From assembly GCA_963693085.1 (NCBI GenBank), contig OY856409.1, positions 1,619,521,711 through 1,619,585,710 of the forward strand: a stretch of 64,000 nt of DNA. Reading direction: 5' to 3'. Positions 23,076 to 34,479 of the stretch are shown piece after piece. Made by a program: the position numbers and the translations under genes. Position 1 is the stretch's first letter. Each line of letters begins with the position of its first letter. Under the pieces are notes generated by a model. It was not told where the DNA came from. It worked only from the letters and a program-made list of their open reading frames with translations, and ran no database searches. This DNA comes from Alisma plantago-aquatica (Eukaryota; Streptophyta; Magnoliopsida; Alismatales; Alismataceae).

Positions 23076-25320
23076 TGTTGGGTTTTAGGGGAGACAGAGA
23101 AGGCAGCGGAAACAAAAATTTCTCCCCTTACCCATACCGAGGAAACGCGTCAACGTCTATATAATAGGAAAGGATGGTTTGTGGAATCATACCTTGTCCC
23201 GAGGCTTGCTTGGCGACAATACCTCGCGCAATGCTCGGTCTTCAACTCTGGACTTCGACGGTGTCTGTGCAGCTCCTGGTCACACCGGGACTGACAACTC
23301 CTACTCGAACCGGACTGTCGGATGACAGTTGTCCTCCTAAGCACCAGTGTCCTCCCGCCTCTGTAGTAGTCCACACGGACCACCTGGAACTCCACTCTCC
23401 TTGTCCTACAAGGAAGTGGAAGGAGTCACACCCTCCTGTTGACGTACTAGTCGCCAACACGCTCTCCTGCCTCCTGTTGCAACTGCAGTTGTCCTTCCCT
23501 TGCTGCACCTCCCTTTTGCGGGAAGCACTTGCTCGGGCTCTCTCACGGTTACCAAAACCAGAGAGAACGACAACTTGCAGAGCAACTGGTTGCACTGCGA
23601 TGTACTGTGAGAAGCCCCCAATACCCCCTATATATATAGGACAATCATGGGACAGGGTTCTCCATCCCGGGCAATGCGGGACTAAAAGCAGGAGTAGAAG
23701 GGTTCGAGAATTTTCCACAAAAAGCAACCGATTCGCAACTTGAAATGATCGGTTCACAACTGAACCGATCGGTTCGACCATTGAGCCGATCAGTTGGACC
23801 TGAGCCGATCATTTGGGTCACTCCAACCGATCGGTTGGTGCCCTGAACCGATCGGTTCATGGTCCTAATTCGGCTCAAAAAGACTTTCCTTGTTTCTTTC
23901 CCAATTGGTATCGAATACCAATATTATTCCCAATCGAATTGGGCAATTTGAAACGAAAGGAAAATCCTTGCCGACATGACTTTCCCAACTGGTCGGTTGC
24001 ACCAGTTGAGCCGATCGGTTCAACTCTTGAACCGGTCGTTTCAACCTGGGCATGAGCCGATCGGCCTGGACACTCCAGCCGACCGGTTCAGCAACCTCAG
24101 TCGACCGGTTCATCACATGAACTGATCGGTTGGGAGCACAGGTTGGGCAAAATCAGTCAATTGCGATTTCAATCAATCCGATACTCCAATCAATGCGTCC
24201 AACACCTTGAACCATACGATATTGAGCTATCGACTGATTGAGTGTTTATTTGAACTACTAAACTCCTTTAGTAATCAATCTAAACATTGCTTTGTGGACA
24301 AAACTCCTCTTCCAGGTTAAATCCTATGTGTGTGACCCTGCAGGTCCATTTCACATTGGCAGTGAAAGTCCATAACACTTATGACTTCACAAGCAAAGAG
24401 CGGTGCCTAGTCACACATCAGTGCTACCCAAGTGAAAGTAGAAAGTTGGAGAACAACTTTCATCCTACAATCCGTGAATGGTGTTACAGCGAATGTATAA
24501 TTCCTTTGTCTCTGATATCCCAAATGAACTCGAGGCATGGAACAGTCATCCTGTCAACGTTAATTCACTTTCTTGATCTCAGAGTAGACTGGAAGAGATA
24601 TGTATGACATCAGTATCATATACTGATTCACACATGCGTGCACGCCTTTCTCAATCCTACTCATCAAGTGGCCATGGATATCAAACTCCCTCAGGAGGGA
24701 CAAATCCCATATCTATCACTCACCCCTCAAAAGCCCCATGTGTCAAAGCCACCCAATCATCACCTTTATAACAACCCATGTTTCAGGACTGCGTTTGATG
24801 ATGTCAAAGTGTGCCCAACGACATGTGTTGAGTGCAGTGATTTCAGGTCTAAGAATCACACTCACCACCATCACTGTGAGTACTGACTGTGACTACCATC
24901 TCATGGTTCCATGTGTCAAACTCACGGTGGGTCTGTCCGGTACCTTGTTCTCTAACAAGTACCTATGTGTTTGGTTTGATATCTCTATATCATGACTAAT
25001 GAGATTCTGTCATCAACCAACACCACAATCTAGTCTTGTGTGTCATTGCTGTCTATCTACCTTCCACAATGACATCCGACTAGGGACATAACAAGAATGT
25101 ACAAACTCTTAGCATTCGTATGATCTCATCGTTCAGGTCATGAACCTGAAGGCATACATCATTGAGTACTGTCATTCTCTAGACATTCAATCTGTTCTAT
25201 CACTATCTCATATGACTGAACCAGAAAGAATTGGAAGCTCGCCTTTTATGTTTATCAAATCAATCTTAATGTATCCCACCAATTATCACATGATTGGCTC
25301 TCAGGGCATACATACCAACA
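23076..25320 (-). repeat. Copia 3' LTR (left copy)
   Basis: Starts TGTTGGGTTTTAGGGG and ends GGGCATACATACCAACA. It is the same length as, and nearly identical to, 30,019-32,263. It lacks an adjacent primer site, and the purine tract lies on its right, so it is the 3' LTR. The long frames on both strands inside it (for example 23,174-23,743 and 23,242-23,781) also occur in the other LTR and show no domain. Confidence 0.93.
23740..24135. repeat. Array of AACCGATCGGTT palindromes in the 3' LTR
   Basis: About 14 perfect or near copies of the 12-bp palindrome (G/C)AACCGATCGGTT or its GAGCCGATCGGTT variant occur every 15-45 bp. The same array, at the same offset, is in the 5' LTR, where it would lie just upstream of the TATA box. 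Confidence 0.85.
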
Positions 25321-25332
25321 GACTCCCACTTG
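25321..25332 (-). other. Copia polypurine tract
   Basis: On the minus strand AAGTGGGAGTC directly precedes the LTR start TGTTGG. The decayed relative has AAGTGGGATTTT at the equivalent place (35,477-35,488). Confidence 0.8.
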
Positions 25333-27713
25333 CACTGTGAGCCAATCACCCATGAATCATATTCATAGTGATATTCAAACATGTCCCACATGTTACTGTG
25401 TTGTAGTGCCAACATAGTGAGTAATGACAACACCTTGCCAAAGTCTGTACAAATTGCATGTCTCGCATCTCTTCGCTGTACGTCATACATATGAGATGGA
25501 GTTGCCGTAATATGCGATCTAGTATTCCTTTGCTAACCTTTAGCCACATTGCATGATCAAGGATTCCAGACTTATCATCAATGAGTGGAATATAAGTTCA
25601 TCCTATGAACTTTCAGATCCATATAGTATCCACTGCTGTTTACTAACACATAGATACTAGACATTTCCCCTTTTCAAATGGCTTTATTGGAACATTTCCA
25701 ATTATCAACAAACTTTCACTTTTATACATCTTATGTATATATATTGCGATTAATTTTCTGTCCTTTCGGAAGTTCGCATCAATGTAACTCTTTACATCGA
25801 ACTCTTCCTTATCACCATAGAACTAGTACTTCACAAGCACTCATCAAGTTCTCATGGTATTCCAGTAACCCTTACTTGAAGCAGACAGACATCCACTCGT
25901 CATGTCCCACATACGAGTTATCAGGATGAGCACAACATATTGCCATGTCCTACATACAAGATGATGAATGCATTTTATTCTTGCTATGTCATACATGCAA
26001 GATAATGGGATGATTACATACATGATAGATCCATATCTATTCTTAGTGTTCCCATTCTTCATAAGAATTGGACACTTGGCCTTGGGATACTAACTCCATG
26101 TAATATGGACAAGTTTTCTCCCACTGAATCTGTGCATACTGAATACTTCAGTACATATTACCAATGTATGCTCTCTCTTTCAGGTCAGGAGATTTTTTTA
26201 AGAACTATCTCTATAGATCTCTATTCCTATCACATAGGAAACATCTCTATCTTCCTTAAAGATAATTTCCACTTTTGGATTTCCATTCTAGAACAATTCC
26301 ATTTCACATCAATATGTGGAATGTGAATACGCTCCCACTAAATCACAGATCCCTTCTTTATCTTTGACATATCAGTCAAACCCTTTGACTATATCATCAA
26401 AGTAAAGATCCAATTTTGAGTTTCTTGTACTCAATCAATCACATTGATTAGTCCATTGTAACATATAGACTTCATTTGCATTAGTGGATTCATAAACCTT
26501 ATAGGCTGTGTCACGTACACATCCTATTTTTATTCCTCATAGGAATGCGGTTTTAGTATCCATATGCCAAATGTGTTAGTCATTAAGTTGCAATCAACAA
26601 GCATCATCCTTGTCAAAATGTTATCCATGTGTCTTAACACTTAAGACTTATTTGCACTTATGGATATGATCCAATGAGTGCTACCATCAAGGTCATACCT
26701 TATGGTTCACATGGAAGTCATTTAGGATGTAATGGTTTCATAAACCATAACTCAAGATTCAGTTCCTCATATTCATCTTGATAGTTGACTCATCACATGA
26801 ACAACTCATAACATAGATAATTGAGGTGTATCTGTTAAAGATATAAGAACTCACAACCCTTGTGATTCTTAATTTCTTTTATTAGTGTGGGGTATTCTTT
26901 TATTAAGAAGAATTCAGTTATTTGATAATCATTCTCTAACTCCTTAGAGTATGATTCCTTCTTGATTCAGACATCACCATGCCTTAATCATGAGTTCACT
27001 ATGATACACTATCATAATCACTCATAAGGATCTCAAACATTTGGTCCAAGTATTTCATTCCTTGATCTCATCAAGAATTAATACTTTACCAAATTTGTAC
27101 TTCATTTATGATAATCTTGAACACTTCAAGATATTCATATTGGTATTTCTCTAAACACCATTTGAAGTATTAGCATTTATTCCAATAGGTATGTAAATAC
27201 ATCACATGTATTATACCTAATAGGATAATCACTCTCCCACTACATTAGTGAAGATTGATTAATCATGTCTAAGATATTCATGTCTCTTACTGGTTCTATA
27301 ACCAAAAGAGTCTAGATTTATCCATCATATGGAAACTAGAAATGAATTTCTCATGATTAATGCTAATTAAATTGTTTGAGTTATCTATAACTTTTAGGTA
27401 TCTTCTTATCTTATGCATATCAAATATCACAAGATAAATAAGGCATTGCCACAAAGATCACATCTTTATAAATTGAAACATCTCTTTATTAATTGCCATC
27501 ATTGTCATACAATATGCAAAAATAAAGTGTTTCTATCTATTGGCAAGTATGAAATGACAGTTCATAACTGTATTACATGCCTTATTGGCTGAAAATAAAC
27601 TAAAGTATTCCTATCTATAAAGGCAACACTTGCCCCAAGTAAGAATGCTTTACACTTTACATCTTGATATCATATATCTCAAAAAGTGTTACAAGTTTAT
27701 TTACATGACACCT
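25333..27713 (-). pseudogene. Degenerate pol region of the copia element
   Basis: The 2.4 kb between the purine tract and gag is less than the roughly 3.5 kb needed for a full copia pol. No long frame remains. The clearest remnant is a minus-strand reading MDTKTAFL followed by a stop at about 26,563-26,540. This corresponds to the MDVKTAFLNG motif of copia reverse transcriptase. The decayed relative at 36,780 keeps a longer version of the same motif. Protease, integrase core and RNase H were not recognised. The decay of pol contrasts sharply with the intact gag and near-identical LTRs. Confidence 0.7.
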
Positions 27714-28568
27714 TCAAGTAGAGGCTTCAGTCGCCTCCTTCTTCTTTTGTTCTTCCAGGTAGATAGGACAATTCCTTTTCCAATGTCCTGGCTTTTGACA
27801 ATGGTGGCAATTTCCTTTCTTGGTCACACCTCCCTTGGCCTTGAGAGATGAAGATGGCTTGGACTCCTCGCTAGCTTCAGAACCTTTCTTAGCTTTGCCC
27901 TTGCCCTTGCGCTTGGACTTGCCTTTCTTGCTCGTGATCACCATCACGGACTTAGGCTTGTCCTTCTTCATCTGTAACTCGGCTGTCCTCAACATGCCCA
28001 ACAACTCTGACAGTGGCCTATCAAAGTTGTTCATGTTGTAGTTCATCACAAACTGACTGTAAGATTCTGGCAACGATTGCAGTATCACGTCAGTAGCCAA
28101 CTCTTGGCTCAGTGGAAATCCCAGTCTCCGCAGGTTCTCCACATACCCAATCATCTTGAGTGTGTGAGGACCAACTGGATCTCCTTCTGTCATGACGCAC
28201 TTGAACAGCGCCCTAGAAACATTGTACCTCTCTTGTCGTGCCTGATCTTCATACATGTTCCTGAGATGCATAATCATCTCTATGACACCCATGTTCTCAT
28301 GTTGCCTCTGCAACTCATGGTTCATTGAACATAGCATCAAGCAGTTTGTATCAATGGCATCATCAGAATGCTTCTTGTAAGCATCCCTTTCTGTCCTTGG
28401 TGCATTAGGAGCGGGTTCCTCTGGAATTGGAGTATCCAGGACATAGAGCTTACGCTCTTGAGTGAGAACAATTCTCAATGTCCGATACCAGTCGTGGAAG
28501 TTTGTCCCATTTAGCTTGTCCTTGTCAAGGACTGATCGCAAAGAAAAGTTGTTGTTGTTTGTTGCCAT
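27714..28568 (-). CDS. gag: Copia gag polyprotein, intact
   Basis: A 284-codon frame starts MATNNNNFSLRSVLDKDKLN and ends KKKEATEAST. The N-terminal half matches the gag pre-family of plant copia elements (LNGTNFHDWYRTLRIVLTQE about residue 19, then KLYVLDTPIPEEP). The middle fits UBN2/retrotran_gag (LGFPLSQELATDVILQSLP, SQFVMNYNMNN). A Lys-rich basic stretch (about 215-235) and one zinc knuckle CHHCQKPGHWKRNC (CX2CX4HX4C, about residue 256) follow. The product would form the virus-like particle that packages the element RNA. There is no in-frame continuation into pol, so this is a gag-only element. The start is the first ATG of the frame, 12 residues before the conserved DKDKLNGTN. This is the most intact coding sequence in the window. 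Confidence 0.92.
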   Translation of the reverse strand: MATNNNNFSLRSVLDKDKLNGTNFHDWYRTLRIVLTQERKLYVLDTPIPEEPAPNAPRTERDAYKKHSDDAIDTNCLMLCSMNHELQRQHENMGVIEMIMHLRNMYEDQARQERYNVSRALFKCVMTEGDPVGPHTLKMIGYVENLRRLGFPLSQELATDVILQSLPESYSQFVMNYNMNNFDRPLSELLGMLRTAELQMKKDKPKSVMVITSKKGKSKRKGKGKAKKGSEASEESKPSSSLKAKGGVTKKGNCHHCQKPGHWKRNCPIYLEEQKKKEATEAST

Positions 28569-30004
28569 TTGAACTACAAAAGGAAAATATGCAATTTTAG
28601 TCCAAAACTCATTTTTGACTTATTTGATTGATTTGAAAAATTGACGATATAATTAGGCCTTTAATTAATTATCGCTCCCACTATTTTACTTCAAATCGAT
28701 AGCCCTCACCATCAATTCGGAAGATTGCAGCGTACAACCTTCTAGTGGGCAAGATCCTGAAATCCTCTAAGCCATGGACCAGCTAGGGCTGTCACCCACA
28801 ACATAGATCTCTCAGGTAGGCAACTTTTGCCAATTGCATCATATGCAACTCTTGATAAGATGTCATATACAACTCTTTGCAATGATCATCTCCATGCCTC
28901 AAGGTACTAGATCCCATCTAGATCACCTTGTTAAGTCCGACCCAAAGCAAACACGATGAACATGCACCTTGCTAGGGCAGACCCACACATTCATCCTTCA
29001 CGCTTCCACGAGGTAGACGGTGCACCACGCTAGGGCGTGCCCACACTTGGTCGAACAAGCTTTTCACGTGTGTCGCATTTGGAAGGCATCTAAAACTTAA
29101 TATTTTAATGAGGGATTTGGTTTTATATACATATACATATCCAATCACCACAATACATAGTACGTATCATATACATGCTATATCCCACAGAAAACATGCA
29201 CAAATGATAAAAAGCGATGATTATGGCCATCCTAATGTGATTCCTCGAGCCAATAGGAATCACGGTCATCTAGGTCTACATCACATGCAACCTGTACAAG
29301 CTGAACATCTGTGCCTTGCCATCTGAGTTGATCAACTCATCACATGAATGATCTGTACTCTCCAGCCGGTCGTATGGGTGCCACCAGCCGATCGGTTGGC
29401 TCCTTCAACCGATCGGTTCTCCTGGTCATCGTGCATCTCGTCATGTCCGCCACTCGCTCGTCTCACTCCTCGAACCGGTCATCAACCGATCGGTTCACTC
29501 CTTGAACCGACCGTCCGGAAGGTCAACCGATCGGTTCACTCCTTGAACCGATTGTCTGAGCAGTCGTCTTGATGTCCGCCGGTCTTTGACATAACAGGAA
29601 ATAAAATCTATCCTATTTATTACATTGCTTTTAAAAAAAAGAGAAACCCCGAGTTACATTCGGGGGGAGCAAAGGTAGGAAAGAATCTCGAATTATTTCG
29701 AGTTACATCAGGAATAAAAGAGGGAAGATCGGTGCGCAGACCGAGATGCAAGCAACCACAAACAACCACACACAGATAGGGGTTTATAGGCCATAATCAC
29801 GCTACACACATCCACCACAAAACCCGTTTAAGGGCGACACGTATCGAGTGCATTAATAATACATATCATATATGTAATTAGGGATTTGTGAATTTAGGAT
29901 TGGACATGCATAAATCCGATATTATTCGCATCGTATGCAATAAATAAAGGCGACAAACCAAAATCGATCATATCGATATTCCTAAAATATAGAACAGCTG
30001 ACGT
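28569..30004 (-). other. Copia leader between primer site and gag
   Basis: This is a 1.4-kb untranslated leader with no coding signature. It contains a second cluster of AACCGATCGGTT palindromes (29,360-29,560). Near 29,851-29,880 it has a short ATACATATCATATATGTAAT stretch, which marks the site that in the older relative is filled with microsatellites and TIR elements. Confidence 0.75.
29360..29560. repeat. Second palindrome cluster, in the copia leader
   Basis: AACCGATCGGTT and close variants (AACCGACCG, AACCGGTC) occur at least six times, outside the LTR but on the same transcript. The older relative has decayed versions in its leader at 39,850-40,070. Confidence 0.8.
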
Positions 30005-30017
30005 GGCTCTGATACCA
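30005..30017 (-). other. Copia primer-binding site (initiator tRNA-Met)
   Basis: On the minus strand TGGTATCAGAGCC lies one base after the LTR end. This is the standard complement to the 3' end of plant initiator tRNA-Met used by copia elements. It fixes the element's direction. Confidence 0.92.
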
Positions 30018-30569
30018 CTGTTGGGTTTTAGGGGAGACAGAGAAGGCAGCGGAAACAAAAATTTCTCCCCTTACCCATACCGAGGAAACGCGTCAACGTC
30101 TATATAATAGGAAAGGATGGTTTGCGGAATCATACCTTGTCCCGAGGCTTGCTCGGAGACAATACCTCGCGCAATGCACGATCTTCAACTCCGGACTTCG
30201 ACGGTGTCTGTGCAGCTCCTGGTCACACCGGGACTGACAACTCCTACTCGAACCGGACGGTCGGATGACAGTTGTCCTCCTAAGCGGCAGTGTCCTCCCG
30301 CCTCTATAGTAGTCCACACGGACCACCTGGAACTCCACTCTCCTTGTCCCACAAGGAAGTGGAAGGAGTCGCACCCTCCTGTTGACGTACTAGTCACCAA
30401 CACGCTCTCCTGCCTCCTGTTGCAACTGCAGTTGTCCTTCCCTTGCTGCACCTCCCTTTTGCGGGAAGCACTTGCTCGGGCTCTCTCACGGTTACCAAAA
30501 CCAGAGAGAATGACAACTTGCAGAGCAACTGGTTGCACTGAGCTGTACTGTTAGAAGCCCCCAATACCC

Positions 30570-30583
30570 CCTATATATATAGG
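30570..30583 (-). promoter_or_regulatory. Putative TATA box of the copia 5' LTR
   Basis: CCTATATATATAGG is symmetric, so it reads the same on the minus strand. It lies between the palindrome array (upstream on the minus strand) and the rest of the LTR. The same box is in the other LTR at about 23,627-23,640, and a decayed form (CTATCTATAGG) is in the older LTR near 54,657. Confidence 0.6.
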
Positions 30584-30679
30584 AGAGTCATGGGATAGGG
30601 TTCTCCATCCCGGGCAATGCGGGACTAAAAGTAGGAGTAGAAGGGTTCGAGAATTTTCCACAAAAAGCAACCGATTCGC

Positions 30680-31078
30680 AACTTGAAATGATCGGTTCAC
30701 AACTGAACCGATCGGTTCGGCCATTGAGCCGATCGGTTGGACCTGAGCCGATCGTTTGGGTCACTCCAACCGATCGGTTGGTGCCCTGAACCGATCGGTT
30801 CATGGTCCTAATCCGGCTCAAAAAGACTTTCCTTGTTTCTTTCCCAATTGGTATCGAATACCAATATTATTCCCAATCGAATTGGGCAATTTGAAACGAA
30901 AGGAAAATCCTTGCCGACATGACTTTCCCAACTGGTCGGTTGCACCAGTTGAGCCGATCGGTTCAACTCTTGAACCGGTCGTTTCAACCTGGGCATGAGC
31001 CGATCGGCCTGGACACTCCAGCCGACCGGTTCAGCAACCTCAGCTGACCGGTTCATCACATGAACCGATCGGTTGGGA
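30680..31078. repeat. Array of AACCGATCGGTT palindromes in the 5' LTR
   Basis: About 14 copies or near copies of the palindrome run to within about 100 bp of the TATA box, on its upstream side for minus-strand transcription. This location suggests a promoter or enhancer array, which is inference. Between the two LTRs several motif copies have drifted (for example CAGTTGG versus CGGTTGG), so individual copies are not all constrained. Confidence 0.85.
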
Positions 31079-32263
31079 GCACAGTTTGGGCAAAATCAGT
31101 CAATTGCGATTTCAATCAATCTGATACTCCAATCAATGCGTCCAACACCTTGAACCATACGATATTGAGCTATCGACTGATTGAGTGTTTAATTGAAATA
31201 CTAAACTCCTTTAGTAATCAATCTAAACATTGCTTTGTGGACAAAACTCCTCTTCCAGGTTAAATCCTATGTGTGTGACCCTGCAGGTCCATTTCACGTT
31301 GGCAGTGAAAGTCCATAACACTTATGACTTCACAAGAAAAGAGCGGTGCCTAGTCACACATCAATGCTACCCAAGTGAAAGTAGAAAGTTGGAGAACAAA
31401 TGTCATCCTACAATCCGTGAATGGTGTTACAGCGAATGTATAATTCCTTTGTCACTGATATCCCGAATGAACTCGAGGCATGGAACAGTCATCCTGTCAA
31501 CGTTAATTCACTTTCTTGATCTCAGAGTAGACTGGAAGAGATATGTATGACATCAGTATCATATACTGATTCACACATGCGTGCACGCCTTTCTCAATCC
31601 TACTCATCAAGTGGCCATGGATATCAAACTCCCTCAGGAGGGACAAATCCCATATCTATCACTCACCCCTCAAAAGCCCCATGTGTCAAAGCCACCCAAT
31701 CATCACCTTTATAACAACCCATGTTTCAGGACTGCGTTTGATGATGTCAAAGTGTGCCCAACGACATGTGTTGAGTGTAGTGATTTCAGGTCTAAGAATC
31801 ACACTCACCACCATCACTGTGAGTACTGACTGTGACTACCATCTCATGGTTCCATGTGTCAAACTCATGGTGGGTCTATCCGGTACCTTGTTCTCTAACA
31901 AGTACCTATGTGTTTGGTTTGATATCTCTATATCATGACTAATGAGATTCTGTCATCAACCAACACCACAATCTAGTCTTGTGTGTCATTGCTGTCTATC
32001 TACCTTCCACAATGACATCCGACTAGGGACATAACAAGAATGTACAAACTCTTAGCATCCGTATGATCTCATCGTTCAGGTCATGAACCTGAAGGCATAC
32101 GTCATTGAGTACTGTCATTCTCTAGACATTCAATCTGTTCTATCACTATCTCCTATGACTGAACCAGAAAGAATTGGAAGCTCGCCTTTTATGTTTATCA
32201 AATCAATCTTAATGTATCCCACCAATTATCACATGATTGGCTCTCAGGGCATACATACCAACA

Positions 32264-32268
32264 CCTTA
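32264..32268. repeat. Target-site duplication of the copia element, right
   Basis: CCTTA directly follows the LTR end CCAACA. Confidence 0.9.
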
Positions 32269-33119
32269 ATCATCTCTTGATCCCTAGATGGGACAAAAGT
32301 CAAGGGTTGGTTGGCAGTCTCCTTTGTTGGATCATCTACATATGATGATGGTGAGGGTGAATATAGCTCGATGAGTTGTAAGGTACGACTTTCAATTATT
32401 TGCTAGCAGTTAGAACTATGGAAAAAATTAGGAGGATAGGTGGACAAGATGACTTGTCTTACAGAAGCAAGATCCATGATTGAAAAAGTATAAGAAAAAG
32501 GAAAGCTATTCAGTATATATATGAATAGGTTTGTGTAAGACAAAGTAAGAACTATGCATATATATAGGCCTAAGAGTGACAAAACAAAATCCTTGGGCAT
32601 GTAAACATGGAAAACCACATCCCCAACAACGATGCCAAAAACTTGGTCGGCCTAAATCACGCATCCGAAAGGGAGACAGACTCAGAAGGAATCAAACTTT
32701 TAGATTTATAACCTGAAACCTTCAAAGACCCCCACAACTTTATTTCGGTGTCAAAGTAGATATATGGAGTCAAACACAGGGATGTGGTGACATTTAGGAC
32801 ACTTGATATTTTGTTCTTCAGTCAGATAATCCAAGACGAAAGTTGAGAAAAGTATGGAGCTAGAACTAGTCTAGCAGATTGTCACAAAATAAAACAAAAC
32901 AAAGAAAACAAAATAAAAAAGGATCTGTAGGATTCTACTAATCATAGAGAAGGAGTTCTTGGCTATTCAACCACAAGTTGAGGAGTCTATGCACTCATTC
33001 TCGGGCATTGAGAACCCTCGAACACCTCAGCAAGTAACCTAAACCAAACATTGCACGTATTGTGGTATCTGTACCTGTGGGGTCATCCCACTCGCTCTCG
33101 CGCAGCGTGATTAAAACCC
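32269..33119 (-). other. Leader and gag start of the Athila-like element
   Basis: Near 32,613-32,650 the minus strand reads GTTTTTGGCATCGTTGTTGG, a decayed primer-site block of Athila/Tat elements. A frame starting MDLASVRQVILSTYPPNFFH begins near 32,478 and runs toward the copia insertion, so it is the probable start of the polyprotein. The stretch 32,650-33,119 contains GAGTCAAACACAGGGATG, which in this class usually lies within the LTR, so the true LTR may extend to about 32,650. Confidence 0.5.
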
Positions 33120-34479
33120 ATCAATGATATGAAACCTCTCTCGAGGATGACAACCAACAACCTAGAATATTCTAGATACCCTCTTAGGTCTAGAATATTC
33201 TGGGATGTTAGGAACAGACGACCTTAAACCGTCCTCCTTTCAGATTTTGATCCAAACTATCTTCCCTTGCCTATTTCTACAACGAATCTCTTGATATAGG
33301 TAGAAATAGCGGTTCAAGCAAGAAAGAGATCAAACAAAGTAGCAATCACAACCAGAAAGAGGAGATAGAACATAAAATGTACTAGATCTGAATTAAAACT
33401 ACTTACTTAAGGTAAAAGTACATAAAAATGCCCAAAACGGGCTACATAGCCAAGTAGGAGCTCAACTAGCCATGGACAAGCATAGTTGGCAACGAACAAA
33501 GATGGAAAAATAACATTTGTACAGAAACAAGGGAGAACAGTGGAAGAAGGGGAAGAATAAGAGATTTAGCCCATAGAGGAGAGGAGGCTCTCTCTCCTTA
33601 GCCTCCGTATAGGCCATATCTCATCTTTAGGTCGTCCTCCTTGATCCTCTAGACTCCTCGACCTCCTTTCTCCTTGATTCCACTCCAAACAGTAGCTTGG
33701 TGGATGTGTGGAGGCGGAGAATGGCTAGAAATGATGGGAAATGGGTGAACGATGGTGGAAGTGTGATGGTGGATGGAAGCTCGTTGGAGAAGCTGGTGTA
33801 GGATGAGTTCTTAGGCCTTTCCAAGTCCTTCGGACTCTCCCACGGGGCTTTAAGAACCAAGAGGGGTTGGAACCATGAGGTGGAGACTCCTAGATTTGAA
33901 CCCAGGACTCCCCGTTCGTAAACCCATTCTCAGGTTGCCAGGGGTGGGTATTTATAGGTGAACCCAGCTCTGCGGTTCGATCTATAGTCAGGGTAGGTGA
34001 CTTGGTCGAGGGAAGTTTTCCCTCACATTCGTGGTCTGGGTGTGAACGGTTATGGTCGCGGTCACGTTGAGGTTGGGGATTTACCGCGTTCGAGGCTCGA
34101 TCCACAATTGTGGTGTAGGCCTCGGTCGCGGTCAGTCCTGTGATCACGGTGTTGCTTCAGATCGTGGTTGAGTCGATGCCTCGGTCGCATTCCTGCTCAC
34201 CTAGATTGCGGTCCTCTTCACCACGGCCATGGTTGTGATGGATGGAGGCCATGTTGCTACAAAAAACTAGTTTTTGGGGGAGGATCTTAGAGGATAGATG
34301 TCTTTTCAGGTTCAATGTATGCAAGTCCCAAAATTGTCTAGTTTGAGCAACTTTATCTATGAAAAGATATAAATTACTAAAAGATAAGAAGCATGGGATA
34401 ATTTGGGCATATTAAGGCTATAGTGACACAAAACCCTAGATAAATGCTTAGCATAAATACATAGATTTGGGTGTTATCA
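33120..34479 (-). repeat. Athila-like 5' LTR (right copy)
   Basis: Colinear with 10,883-12,244 and ends GGGTGTTATCA at 34,479. It has many substitutions relative to the left copy, so the element is clearly older than the copia element inside it. Confidence 0.8.

Larger units (their letters stand above)
23076..32263 (-). mobile_element. Complete copia-type retrotransposon with degenerate pol, minus strand
   Basis: Two 2,245-bp LTRs (23,076-25,320 and 30,019-32,263) both start TGTTGG and end CCAACA, with a 5-bp CCTTA target duplication. A tRNA-Met primer site adjoins the right LTR and a purine tract the left one, so transcription runs right to left. The interior is 4,698 bp: leader, intact gag, then 2.4 kb of ruined pol. 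Differences between the LTRs are few, by eye of the order of 1-2 percent and concentrated in the first 600 bp, so insertion was recent. With a dead pol, movement must have depended on enzymes from another element. It lies inside the Athila-like element. Confidence 0.93.
30019..32263 (-). repeat. Copia 5' LTR (right copy)
   Basis: Starts TGTTGGGTTTTAGGGG and ends GGGCATACATACCAACA, with the primer site on its left. It would drive transcription toward lower coordinates. Confidence 0.93.
10883..34479 (-). mobile_element. Athila/Tat-like Ty3 retrotransposon, minus strand, split by two insertions
   Basis: Two copies of a roughly 1,360-bp LTR segment (10,883-12,244 and 33,120-34,479) lie in the same orientation, each ending on the plus strand in GGGTGTTATCA (minus-strand start TGATAACACCC). 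A polypurine tract adjoins the left copy, which makes it the 3' LTR. The leader next to the right copy holds TTTTTGGCATCGTTGTTGGG (minus strand), a decayed form of the block found beside the primer site in Athila/Tat elements. Between them, after removing the LINE and the copia element, are gag-like remnants on the minus strand but no RT or integrase that I can recognise. The left LTR is probably truncated at 10,883, because the right copy seems to extend to about 32,650. Clade assignment is inference. Confidence 0.6.

Noticed and set aside
23174..23781. Long overlapping frames on both strands (189 and 179 codons), repeated at 30,117-30,554
   Set aside because: They lie in the LTRs, differ in length between the two LTR copies through stops, and show no domain; they follow from GC-rich LTR sequence.
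23740..24135. Regularly spaced palindromes that could look like a CRISPR array
   Set aside because: Spacing is irregular, the repeat is only 12 bp and variable, and the context is a plant retrotransposon LTR.
27630..28328. Plus-strand frames opposite the copia gag
   Set aside because: Shadows of the gag frame.
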